Assembly: GCA_036381515.1 (NCBI GenBank)
Contig: DASVCR010000054.1
Coordinates: 13,523-77,522, forward strand
Direction of reading: 5' to 3'
Length of the DNA stretch: 64,000 nucleotides
Source of the DNA: ZC4RG20 sp036381515
GTDB taxonomy: Bacteria > Pseudomonadota > Gammaproteobacteria > Steroidobacterales > Rariloculaceae
The notes beneath the pieces are model-generated. The model searched no databases. It was not told where the DNA came from and saw only the letters and a program-made list of their open reading frames with translations. Below, piece by piece: positions 32,284 to 40,705 of the stretch. Position 1 is the first letter of the stretch, and every line of letters starts with the position of its first letter. Both the position numbers and the translations under genes were made by a program.

Positions 32284-32554
32284 GGGAAAGCTTCGACAAG
32301 GCCAGCACCAATCGCATCGCCGAAGTGGCCGGCGTCAGCGTCGGCTCCCTCACCAATACTTTCCGGGCAAGGAGGCGCTCGTCGCCGCCGTCATCGAGCG
32401 TCACCAGCAGGAGCTCATGCAATTCGTGCGGGACCAGCTCGGAGAGGTGTTGACGGAGCCCGTGGACAAGGCGATGCGCAAGCTCGCGTCGTCCGCGCTT
32501 TTCGGCTCGTCGAGGCGTATGTTCCGGCGTCTGCCCCGCACCGATCGACCGTGA
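32181..32554 (+). pseudogene. frameshifted and truncated TetR-family regulator
   Basis: The N-terminal HTH is clear: RATVDALVEATARVLVRESF, then the recognition part TNRIAEVAGVSVGSL. After 32351 one base is missing. Restoring a T there would read LYQYFPGKEALVAAVIER in the +1-shifted frame, the normal continuation of a TetR HTH, and that frame runs to a TGA at 32552. Even when repaired the protein would be only about 124 aa, lacking most of the ligand domain. So there are two lesions: a 1-nt deletion and a 3' truncation fused to the hydrolase remnant. Confidence 0.8.
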
Positions 32555-32898
32555 TCGCGCACATGAACAGGACGCACTTCTGCGGGGCGACACAGGAGGC
32601 CAGGCGCTTCGTCATCCATGGGCTTGCCAGCGAGGAGCCGCCGAGAAGCCTCGCCGACTTACCGCTGATCGTCTTGAGCCGCGGCCTGCCGGACCCGGGC
32701 GAGCCGGGCGATCCTCCAGACGCACTCGAACGCTGGGAAGCCATCTGGCTCGAGCTCCAGGCCGAGCTCGCGGCATTGTCCAGCCGCGGCGAGCTCCGTA
32801 TCGTCGCCGACGCTGGGCACAACATTCACCTCGATCGGCCGGACGCGGTCATCGCGGCGATTCGGGAAGTGGTCGCGGCGGCGAAGCGCGCGGACTGA
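32551..32898 (+). pseudogene. 5'-truncated alpha/beta hydrolase
   Basis: Frame of 115 codons whose first GTG overlaps the TetR remnant's TGA. The last 80 residues match the C-terminal part of an alpha/beta hydrolase: SLADLPLIVLSRGLPDPG, then ELAALSSRGELRIVADAGHNIHLDRPDAV, where AGHNIH supplies the catalytic His. The nucleophile elbow (GxSxG) and the oxyanion-hole region, normally about 150 residues upstream, are absent. It is therefore not a functional hydrolase. Confidence 0.75.
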
Positions 32899-33000
32899 TC
32901 AGGGGAGGGCTGCCAGCCCAATTGTTGCTGGTGGCAAGACCGCGCCTTCACACCTTCGAGACGGAGACTTCTGATTACCGTTGGGAGGCTGCGAATCGAA

Positions 33001-33753
33001 ATGCTTCGCGCAGAAGACTTCCGTCTGGCCACCCGCCGTTTGCGAAATAGCATCGGTACGACGTTCGCGTCGGTGCTTGCGCTCGCATGCGGAATCGGCG
33101 CCGCGGCCGCAACGTGGTCTTTACTTTCCTCGGTGCTGATAAATCCCCTCGCGGTGCGGGACCCGGACCGCCTGTTCGTCGTGGAAGCACAATAGCCTCA
33201 GCTGCCGGGCCTGCAATGGGACGCCACCATGACATATCCGGATTTCGAGGCGGCACGCCGCGATGCGCGAGGTAGCTGCGGTCATCGAGAGCATGGATCC
33301 GCGTGTGACGCCCGTGCAGATGTCGACGCTCGACGAGCAGATCGGTCGTCAGATGAATGCGCAGCGGTTCGGCATGTACGTGCTGGGCACGCTCGGCGGC
33401 ATCGCGCTTTTGCTGACGGCGCTTGGCACTTACGTCGTTGCGGAGTCAATGGTCGTCCGGAGACGCCGAGAAATGAGCATCCGCGCGGCGCTCGGTGCCG
33501 GCGCTTCGGAGCTCCGCGGCCAGTTGTAGGTGACACGGCACGAGTCGTCGGCGTCGGCATCGTCGGAGGTCTCCTGCTCAGTGTTCTTTGCGCACGACTG
33601 ATTCGCTCGCTGCTCTATCAGGTGGAGCCGCTCGACCCGACGGTTCTGGGGACGGTGTCCGGGATCATCTTCGGGTTGGCCTTGCTCGTTAGTCTGCGTC
33701 CAGCGGTCGAGGTGACACGGTTCGATCTTGCGCGGTCATTGCGCGAGGAGTGA
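33001..33753 (+). pseudogene. decayed ADOP/MacB-type ABC permease
   Basis: The first 64 codons encode the N-terminus of an acidobacterial-type duplicated orphan permease (LATRRLRNSIGTTFASVLAL, LACGIGAAAATWSLLSSVLI), then an in-frame TAG at 33193. The frame continues with MTYPDFEAARRDA and then jumps, near 33265, to a region that belongs near the C-terminus (VIESMDPRVTPVQMSTLDEQ, then GTLGGIALLLTALGTYVVAE). A further 1-nt loss at about 33528 shifts back to a frame encoding the last membrane segments and the end DLARSLREE. Intact proteins are about 800 aa, so some 550 codons are missing. Confidence 0.85.
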
Positions 33754-33837
33754 TGGATGGGTCGTTGGGTGCGCCCCCAAACTGGTCACCACGAGCCGCA
33801 CCAAAGGTGAATTGCGCGCCCGAGGTAGAATTTCGGC

Positions 33838-34306
33838 ATGACCGAACCCGGATCACCGATCTCGCTCTATCGGCAAGAGAGGCGCGCCCAGGAGATCCCG
33901 GGCTTGCGGCGAGAGGACTTGGGCACAGTCGTGCGATACACGCCGACGAGCCCGCTTGCGGAAGGCCTCGTGTGCTTCACGCGGGTGGCCGAAACCGACT
34001 TGCACGCGGAAATCGAGCGCCACATCGCTCACTTTCGCGCCGCGAACGTTGGGTTCGAGTGGAAAGTCTACGACTCCGACGAACCGGCCTCGTTGCGAGA
34101 CCGGCTGCGAAGCGCTGGATTCGAGGAAGGCGAGCCCGAATCGCTGATGGTTTACGAAACGCGGACGTATGCGCGATGCGCTCGAGCGAGGGGTAGAGTG
34201 GGTGGCCGTGGAGGCCGCACCGATGAGCCGGCCCATACTCGAATCGAAGGGTTTTCGCGAAATAGATCGAACCTACCCGATGAGGTGGCGCCCTGATCAG
34301 GTGAGG
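33838..34306 (+). pseudogene. GNAT acetyltransferase with internal deletion
   Basis: The first about 105 codons look like the N-terminal half of a two-part GNAT protein (IPGLRREDLGTVVRYTPTSP, then FEWKVYDSDEPASLRDRLRS and GEPESLMV). At about 34165 the sequence jumps frame to LERGVEWVAVEAAPMSRPIL with KGFREIDRTYPMRW, the C-terminal end of the same family. The acetyl-CoA-binding middle (about 100 residues) is missing. Last member of the remnant run. Confidence 0.75.
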
Positions 34307-34544
34307 CCGTATAACGCGACGCCGACAGCAGACCGATCAAAAGGCGACTCGCCACCCCTGCCGACCGCTGGCTCTTCTCGACGGGTGCCGCAGATCTCGT
34401 CGCTATAACGGTCATTGACAAAATTGGAGGTTGGGCTCCCATCTGAGGCTGTAGACTGAACCCGGTAGGGGCCGGGTGAGCCTGGCAGAATTCGTACCGG
34501 CATTTGGGGGTTAACCTGATCGTCGGCGCTCTTCGCTGAATGCG
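34307..34544. other. intergenic region before the DUF1592 operon
   Basis: No coding frame is convincing. The region is less GC-rich than its surroundings. TTGACA occurs near 34422 without a properly spaced -10. A stretch around 34475-34498 resembles the T-arm and acceptor end of a tRNA read on the minus strand, but no cloverleaf could be drawn (see rejected items). Confidence 0.4.
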
Positions 34545-36956
34545 ATGAAGCCGATGCCGGGATGCATGCAGATGAAATCTCTATCCGATCTTACGAGATC
34601 CACCGCGAAGCGCCCCGTCCGGCGCCTGGTGCCGCTTGCCGTGGCGGTAGCGGGCGCCGCAGTCGCCTTGTATTGGGGGATTTCCGCCGCGCTGAAGACA
34701 TGGTCGCCTGCGGCCTGGGTGTCAGGCGCAGCTACGGAGCCCCATATTGATTGGGCGCTGCTCGACGAATATTGCACGGACTGCCATAACGCGACCGATT
34801 TGGCAGGCGGCGTTGCGTTGGATCGGCTGTCCCGCGAGTCGCTGCTGAGCGATGCCGATACGTGGGAAATGGTCATCCGCAAGGTGCGGACGGGCATGAT
34901 GCCGCCCGCGGACAGGCCGCGTCCTTCGCGCGCAGCGCTCGACCAGCTGACCCATGCATTGGGCGCTGCGCTGGACGAGGAATATGCACGCAATCCGAAT
35001 CCGGGCCACAAGGGTCTGGCGCGCTTGAATCGTACCGAGTACGGTAACGCCATTCGCGACCTGTTGCATTTCGACGCATCGCACATCGTCGCCAACATTC
35101 CGGCCGAGTCGGCCGGCGAAGGCTTCGATAACAACATCGAGCTGCTCAGCGTGTCTCCCACGCTGATTGATGCCTACGCGAGCGCGGCGATGCGCATCGG
35201 TCGTGAAGCGGTGGGCGACGTGTCGCTGATTCCGACGGAGGTCGAGTACGGAGCGGCGGAGGGCACTACGGACGGATTGCCGCTCGGTACGCGCGGCGGG
35301 TTCGCGATCACGCACAACTTTCCGGTCGACGCACGTTATCGGATCAAGGTCGGCACTCGCGGCGGCGGCTTCTTCAGCAACCAGACGTTTTGCTCCGATG
35401 GCTACCGAGTCGTGGTCGGCATCGACGGCGAGCTGTTGACGCTCGACAATCCCGGCGACTTCGAGTTGCCGATCACCGCGGGCCAGCACACGATTGCGGT
35501 CGCGCTGCAGGACGTGCGCCGCTGTACCGGCGTCAACGACTACTTCGACGACTACAGCCTCGCCGGCGCGATTGCCGGCATTACGATCAACGGCCCGTTC
35601 GACATCAGCGGCCCGGGCGACACCCCCAGCCGGCGCGTGATCTTTTCCGCCTGCTATCCGAAAGCGGCCCCGGAGGGCCGAGACTGCGCGCGTGAAAACC
35701 TGACGCGGCTCGCCACGCGCGCATGGCGTCACCCCGTAGCGGCCGAGTCCGACGAAATCTCGGAGCTGCTCGCGTTCTACGACAAGGGCGAGGCGCTCGG
35801 CGGCTTCGAGATGGGCATGCAGTACGCCATCGCGCGTCTGCTGATGGACCCGCGTTTCCTGTACAAGATCGAGCAGGTACCCGAGAACCTGGCACCGGGC
35901 ACGGTCTACGCCATCAGCGACGTCGAGCTCGCGTCGCGGCTGTCGTTCTTCTTGTGGAGCAGCATTCCGGACGAGGAGCTCTTGAGCCTCGCCACCGCAG
36001 GTCGACTGCACGAGCGCGACGTGCTCGAAGCGCAGGTGCGCCGGATGTTGCGGGATGAAAGGGCCGACGCGCTCGTGAGCAACTTTGCAGGGCAATGGCT
36101 CATGCTGCGCGAGCTCGAGGCGGCCGAGCCGCAGGATCCGGCCTTCGACGCTCGGCTGCGCGATGCCTTCCGGCAAGAAACCGAGCTGCTGTTCCGCGAT
36201 GTCGTGCGCGAGGACCGCAGCGTGCTCGGGCTGCTCGATAGCGACTACACCTGGCTCAACGAACGGCTGGCTCGGCATTACGGCATCGACGACGTCCGCG
36301 GCGACTACATGCGTCGCGTCGCCTTGCCCGCCGACAGCCCGCGCCGGGGGCTGCTCGGCCACGGCAGCATTCTCACCGCCACGTCGGTGGCGAACCGCAC
36401 CTCACCCGTCGTGCGGGGGGCGTGGATCGTCGAAGACCTGCTGGGCGCGCCGGTCCCCACGCCGCCGCCGGGCGTGGAAACCGACCTCGGGGACGACGGC
36501 GTTCCGGCCGGCATCGTGGTGAACACCCTGCGAGACCGTCTCGAGCTGCATCGCGAGAACCCGAGCTGCGCTTCGTGTCATCAGATCATGGACCCCTTAG
36601 GGCTCGCGCTCGAGAACTTCGACCTGATCGGTCGCTGGCGCACCGAGGAGAACGGCTTCCCGCTCGACACGAGCACCGAGCTGATGGACGGCACACGCGT
36701 CGATGGCCCGGTGGCATTGCGCAACGCGTTGCTCGCGCGCGGCGATGTCGTCGCGTCGAACATCATCGAGAAGCTCTTGAGCTACGCGCTTGGGCGCCAC
36801 TTGCGTTCGCCCGACATGGCGGCAGTGCGCGAAATCGCCGCCCGTGCGTCGAAAAACGATTACCGATTCTCCGATATCGTGCTCGGTATCGTGGAAAGCA
36901 CCCCGTTCCGCATGAGCATCGTCGAGCCCTCGGCGACCGTAGTCGCCGAACGCTGA
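34545..36956 (+). CDS. DUF1592 multi-domain cytochrome-like membrane protein
   Basis: Protein of 803 aa with an N-terminal membrane anchor (about residues 28-50) and a heme-c motif C77-T-D-C80-H81. The order DUF1587 (RLNRTEYGNAIRDLL), DUF1595, DUF1592 (LASRLSFFLWSSIPDEELL), DUF1588 (RRGLLGHGSILTATSVANRTSPV) and DUF1585 follows. A second heme motif, C675-A-S-C678-H679, lies in NPSCASCHQIMDPLGLALEN. Such proteins are known from Planctomycetes, Myxococcota and some Gammaproteobacteria, with unknown function. It is probably anchored in the periplasm. The next gene, encoding its usual partner DUF1552, starts 19 bp downstream, so they form an operon with a secreted ankyrin protein. Confidence 0.9.
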   Translation: MKPMPGCMQMKSLSDLTRSTAKRPVRRLVPLAVAVAGAAVALYWGISAALKTWSPAAWVSGAATEPHIDWALLDEYCTDCHNATDLAGGVALDRLSRESLLSDADTWEMVIRKVRTGMMPPADRPRPSRAALDQLTHALGAALDEEYARNPNPGHKGLARLNRTEYGNAIRDLLHFDASHIVANIPAESAGEGFDNNIELLSVSPTLIDAYASAAMRIGREAVGDVSLIPTEVEYGAAEGTTDGLPLGTRGGFAITHNFPVDARYRIKVGTRGGGFFSNQTFCSDGYRVVVGIDGELLTLDNPGDFELPITAGQHTIAVALQDVRRCTGVNDYFDDYSLAGAIAGITINGPFDISGPGDTPSRRVIFSACYPKAAPEGRDCARENLTRLATRAWRHPVAAESDEISELLAFYDKGEALGGFEMGMQYAIARLLMDPRFLYKIEQVPENLAPGTVYAISDVELASRLSFFLWSSIPDEELLSLATAGRLHERDVLEAQVRRMLRDERADALVSNFAGQWLMLRELEAAEPQDPAFDARLRDAFRQETELLFRDVVREDRSVLGLLDSDYTWLNERLARHYGIDDVRGDYMRRVALPADSPRRGLLGHGSILTATSVANRTSPVVRGAWIVEDLLGAPVPTPPPGVETDLGDDGVPAGIVVNTLRDRLELHRENPSCASCHQIMDPLGLALENFDLIGRWRTEENGFPLDTSTELMDGTRVDGPVALRNALLARGDVVASNIIEKLLSYALGRHLRSPDMAAVREIAARASKNDYRFSDIVLGIVESTPFRMSIVEPSATVVAER

Positions 36957-36975
36957 GGTGGAAAGGAGAGGCAAC

Positions 36976-38256
36976 ATGAAGTTTCTTACCAGGAAGCACT
37001 TGTCGCGCCGCCACTTCCTCCGGGGCGGCGGCAGCGTGATCGCGTTGCCGCTGCTCGATGCGATGATTCCGGCCGGCGTGTCCGCGCAGAATCTCGCGAC
37101 GCCGCGCCCGCGCCTCGCCTGCATCTACATCGCGCACGGTGCCGTGATGAAATACTGGACGCCGTCCGCCGAAGGGACGGGATTCGAGTTTCCGCAAACG
37201 CTGAAGTCGCTCGAGCCCTTTCGCGACCGCCTGAACGTCATCAGCGATATGCGTCTGCCCGCCGCCTACGGCGAGGACGCGTCCGCGGGCGCGAACCATA
37301 CCCGGTCGTCGCAGACGTGGCTCACCTGCCTGCCGCCGGGCATGGGGCCCTCGCCGACGTCGTTCGACCAGTACGTCGCGCAGCACATCGGGCAGGACAC
37401 ACCGATGCCTTCGCTGGAACTGTCGCTCGACGACGGCAGCTCCATCTCCTATCGCACGCCCGATACGCCGTTACCGATGGAGCAGAACCCGCAAATCGTG
37501 TTCGAACGGCTGTTCGGCGACGGCAGCACGGCGGAAGAACGCGCCGCACGCATGGAGTTGAAGCAGAGCCTGCTCGATGCCGTGGTCGACGACGTCGGCA
37601 AGCTGCAGCGCACGTTGGGACCGTCCGACCGTTATCGTCTCGAGCGCTATCTCGAGGACGTGCGCGAGATCGAACGCCGTCTGCAATTGGCAGGCGCCTC
37701 GGCGGCCGGGGATCTCGACGTGCCGAGCAAGCCCGTCGGCATACCGCCGAGCTTCGTCGCGCATTCGGAGCTGATGTTCGACCTGCTGACTCTGGCCTGG
37801 CAGGCCGAGATCACGCGTGTCACCACGCTGATGGTCGCACGCGAGGTCAGCAACCGCGTTTATGCCGAGAGCGGCATCAACGATCCGTTCCACAATCTCT
37901 CGCATCATTCGGAAGTGCCGGCCAACATCGAGCGGCTGGCGCAGCTCAACGCCTTCCACACCCGTACGACGATTGCCTACTTCCTGAAGAAGCTCAGCGA
38001 AACGCCCGATGGGGACGGGACGCTGCTCGATCACTCGCTCGTGCTCTATGGAAGCGGCATGAGCAACTCCAACCAGCACGACCACGATCCGCTGCCGTTG
38101 CTGCTGGCGGGCGGCGCGTCGGGTCGGCTCAAGGGTGGCCGCCACATCCATGCAGGAGCCGGCACGCCGATGGCAAACCTGCTGGTCGCGATGCTCGAGA
38201 AGCTCGACGTTCCCGGGGAGACGTTCGGCGAGAGCAACGGTGTGCTGACGATCTGA
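36976..38256 (+). CDS. DUF1552 Tat-exported protein
   Basis: Protein of 426 aa starting at ATG 36976 with an AGGAG ribosome-binding site. The N-terminus has the twin-arginine motif SRRHFLRGGG and a hydrophobic segment ending GVSAQN near residue 38, so it should be folded with a cofactor before export. DUF1552 landmarks are RLACIYIAHGAVMKYWTP, ANHTRSSQTWLTC and LLDHSLVLYGSGMSNSNQHDH, with ML-EKLDVPGETFGES at the end. The family resembles alkaline-phosphatase-like DUF1501 proteins; His and Asp residues in the C-terminal half could bind metal. It is invariably linked to DUF1592 genes, but no activity is known to me. Confidence 0.9.
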   Translation: MKFLTRKHLSRRHFLRGGGSVIALPLLDAMIPAGVSAQNLATPRPRLACIYIAHGAVMKYWTPSAEGTGFEFPQTLKSLEPFRDRLNVISDMRLPAAYGEDASAGANHTRSSQTWLTCLPPGMGPSPTSFDQYVAQHIGQDTPMPSLELSLDDGSSISYRTPDTPLPMEQNPQIVFERLFGDGSTAEERAARMELKQSLLDAVVDDVGKLQRTLGPSDRYRLERYLEDVREIERRLQLAGASAAGDLDVPSKPVGIPPSFVAHSELMFDLLTLAWQAEITRVTTLMVAREVSNRVYAESGINDPFHNLSHHSEVPANIERLAQLNAFHTRTTIAYFLKKLSETPDGDGTLLDHSLVLYGSGMSNSNQHDHDPLPLLLAGGASGRLKGGRHIHAGAGTPMANLLVAMLEKLDVPGETFGESNGVLTI

Positions 38257-38266
38257 GGAGCGTGTG

Positions 38267-39835
38267 ATGACGCGACAGCTGTTGTGCGCGGGCCTATTAG
38301 CGGCCGTGCTGCTACCCGCAGCCGCACAGACGGACGATCGGCTTGCGGTCGCCGCCATGCAACGCGATCTCGAGAGCGTGCGGCGGATGCTGGCCGAAGG
38401 TCTTTCAGACGTGAACGCGCCCGGGCCGTACGGGACCCCGGCGCTTCACTGGCTCGTGCGCATCGAGGAGCTCGAGCTGACCACTCGTTTGCTCGACGCC
38501 GGCGCCGACGTGAATCAGCGCGACGGCCTTGGGAACAGGGCGTTGAGCATTGCGATCGAGAACCGCGACGTCGCCATGGTGCGGTTGTTGCTGGACCGCG
38601 GTGCCGATCCGCGCAGCCCCGACGTTGCGGGCGAAACACCGCTCATGCAGGCCGCGCGCACCGGCACGCCCGGCATCGTGCAGGCGATACTCGAGCGCGG
38701 TGTCGAAGTCGACGCTCGCGAACCGCACTACCAGCAAACCGCGCTGATGATCGGCGTGCGCTCCGGCTCGCCCGAAGTCGTCGCACTGTTGCTCGACGCC
38801 GGTGCGGAAGTGAATCTGCAAACCCCGCCCGGCCCTGAACCGAGATGGCGCTTGCCGAGTGAAGTCACCGCGTCGAAAGGTGTCGGCGTGAATTGGGGCG
38901 GCTTCCCGCCGCACGGCTCGCGCACGCCGATTGGCGGCGCCAAGACGGCATTGTTGTATGCAACACGACAGGGCAATCTCGGAATCACCCGGCTGCTGAT
39001 AGACGCCGGAGCAGATATCGAGCAAAGCGACGCGGACGGTACGACGCCGCTGCTCACCGCGATCATCAATGCCACGACGGCCAGCAAGCCCGGGGCCTCC
39101 ACGCAGCACATCGAAACTGCTCACTACCTGATCGAGAAGGGCGCCAACGTCAATGCCACCGATTGGTACGGTCAAACTCCGCTTTTCGCCGCCGTGGATC
39201 TGCGCAACGTCGAAGTTCCGGGTCCCGTCCGTGACAACGGCATCGACCGCGAGGCCGCGTTTGGCCTGATCCGCACGCTGCTCGAGCACGGCGCCGACCC
39301 GAATGCGCGGATCAAGGAAGTGCTGCCCGTGAAGCGCTGGATAACTCGCCTTGGCAACCTGTCCTGGGTGGACGTTACCGGCCAGACGCCGTTCTTCCGC
39401 GCCGCCTATTCGGGCGACGTCTCCACGATGAAGCTGCTGCTCGAATACGGCGCCGATCCCAACATTGCGACCTTCAACGGCACCACGCCGCTGATGGCGG
39501 CCGCAGGCGTCAACTGGACGGTGTCCCAGACTTTCGACGAAGGGCCCGAGGCGCTGCTCGAAGCGGTGAAACTCGCGCACGCGCTCGGCAACGACGTGAA
39601 TGCGCAGAACACGCTCGGTTTTGCGGCGATCCACGGCGCGGCGAATCGCGGCTCCGACGACATCATTCGCTGGCTCGCCGCCCACGGCGCAAGACTCGAC
39701 GTCGCTGACGCTGTCGGCCGCACGCCGGTGGTATGGGCGCACGGCGTATTCCTCGCCACACACCCACCGGTGGATCGACCGGAAACTGCGGCTTTGATCG
39801 AGAGTCTGCTCGCGGAGCAAGCCGGCGACCGATAG
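38267..39835 (+). CDS. exported ankyrin-repeat protein
   Basis: Protein of 522 aa from ATG 38267 with AGGAG 7 nt upstream, and a signal peptide ending LLPAAAQ at about residue 20. At least nine ankyrin repeats follow, with the typical G-x-TPL-x-A-A and LL-x-x-GAD-x-N patterns (LLLDRGADPRSPDVAGETPL, LLIDAGADIEQSDADGTTPL, LLLEYGADPNIATFNGTTPL). One irregular insertion at about 190-225 holds a conserved-looking VNWGGFPPHGSRTPIGGAKTA. An exported ankyrin protein is a protein-binding scaffold, here probably for the DUF1592/DUF1552 pair encoded just upstream (10 bp gap). Confidence 0.9.
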   Translation: MTRQLLCAGLLAAVLLPAAAQTDDRLAVAAMQRDLESVRRMLAEGLSDVNAPGPYGTPALHWLVRIEELELTTRLLDAGADVNQRDGLGNRALSIAIENRDVAMVRLLLDRGADPRSPDVAGETPLMQAARTGTPGIVQAILERGVEVDAREPHYQQTALMIGVRSGSPEVVALLLDAGAEVNLQTPPGPEPRWRLPSEVTASKGVGVNWGGFPPHGSRTPIGGAKTALLYATRQGNLGITRLLIDAGADIEQSDADGTTPLLTAIINATTASKPGASTQHIETAHYLIEKGANVNATDWYGQTPLFAAVDLRNVEVPGPVRDNGIDREAAFGLIRTLLEHGADPNARIKEVLPVKRWITRLGNLSWVDVTGQTPFFRAAYSGDVSTMKLLLEYGADPNIATFNGTTPLMAAAGVNWTVSQTFDEGPEALLEAVKLAHALGNDVNAQNTLGFAAIHGAANRGSDDIIRWLAAHGARLDVADAVGRTPVVWAHGVFLATHPPVDRPETAALIESLLAEQAGDR

Positions 39836-39940
39836 GATCCGGGCTACGGCGAGCCGTGCTACTTGTTCACGCCCACGCGTGCGTACCGCCGCCCGCGCGG
39901 TCCTGGCAGGCCGAGTACGAGCGCTTGCGGGTGCATTCGC

Positions 39941-40657
39941 CTACATTCTGTCCGTCAGGGGATGCGTGTTCTTCGCGGGTCGGCCGCTTATTTGCACTAT
40001 CCGCTTCGCGCACAGTTCGTGCGCTGTGAGCGGGACGAACAGTCTCTCGCGCGGCCACCGCACTTTCTTGAGCGGGGCGAGCCAATCGGTGGCGGTATCC
40101 CGGTAGCCCAGGGCGAGCAGAACCACGCTGCGCAGGCCTCGTTCGCCGAGTCGCAGCAGTTCGTCCAAGGCCGCCGCATCGAATCCCTCCATCGGGGATG
40201 CATCGATCCGCTCCTCCGCCGCTGCCACGAGTGCGGTCCCGAGCGCTATGTAGGCCTGCTTGGCTGCCCAGTGATAGTTCTCGTCGGGAGATGAATAGCT
40301 CCTTACGGCGCCTCTGATGGTGTTCTTGTAGCCTTCCAGTTCCGCCGGATCGATGCCGCGCTCGTCGGCTGTCAGCTGGATCAGTTGATCCACATGGGCC
40401 TCAATGACCGGGTTCCAGGCGGCGAATACCAGCAAGTGAGAGCATTCGGTGATCTGCGGCTGACCATCGGCGATCGGCCGGATCCGTTCCCGCAGCGCCT
40501 GATCTTCAATCACCAGCACCGAGTAGGGCTGCAAGCCATAGGAGGATGGCGCCAGGCGTACCGCGTCGAGGATCCGATCGAGCTGTTGTCTCGGGACCTT
40601 TTGCCCATTCATGCGCTTGGCGGCGTAGCGCCAGTGCAAGGCGTCGAGGATGATCAT
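39941..40657 (-). CDS. nitroreductase-family NAD(P)H-dependent oxidoreductase
   Basis: FMN-dependent oxidoreductase of 238 aa from ATG 40657, of the NfsB type. Motifs are RYAAKRMNGQKVP, the FMN-binding RLAPSSYGLQPYSVLVIED and the dimer-interface KQAYIALGTALVAAAEE, then DASPMEGFD and LGYRDTATDWLAPLKKVRW. About 25 residues follow the usual C-terminus (LTAHELCAKRIVQISGRPAKN), possibly read-through of a degraded end. It forms an operon with the upstream EamA gene. The divergent MarR gene at 41749 probably represses both, a layout common for xenobiotic-responsive modules. Confidence 0.88.
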   Translation of the reverse strand: MIILDALHWRYAAKRMNGQKVPRQQLDRILDAVRLAPSSYGLQPYSVLVIEDQALRERIRPIADGQPQITECSHLLVFAAWNPVIEAHVDQLIQLTADERGIDPAELEGYKNTIRGAVRSYSSPDENYHWAAKQAYIALGTALVAAAEERIDASPMEGFDAAALDELLRLGERGLRSVVLLALGYRDTATDWLAPLKKVRWPRERLFVPLTAHELCAKRIVQISGRPAKNTHPLTDRM

Positions 40658-40705
40658 GGGGTGGCTTCCTTCTTCGAGCATGAGGTGAAGTGGCGGGCTG
40701 GTGAC

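Noticed and set aside
34475..34498. Possible tRNA 3' end (minus strand, TACGAAT loop and CAGGCTCACC end)
   Set aside because: The T-stem does not pair, no D-arm or anticodon arm can be drawn upstream, and there is no complementary 5' acceptor strand. An att-site tRNA fragment is imaginable but unsupported.
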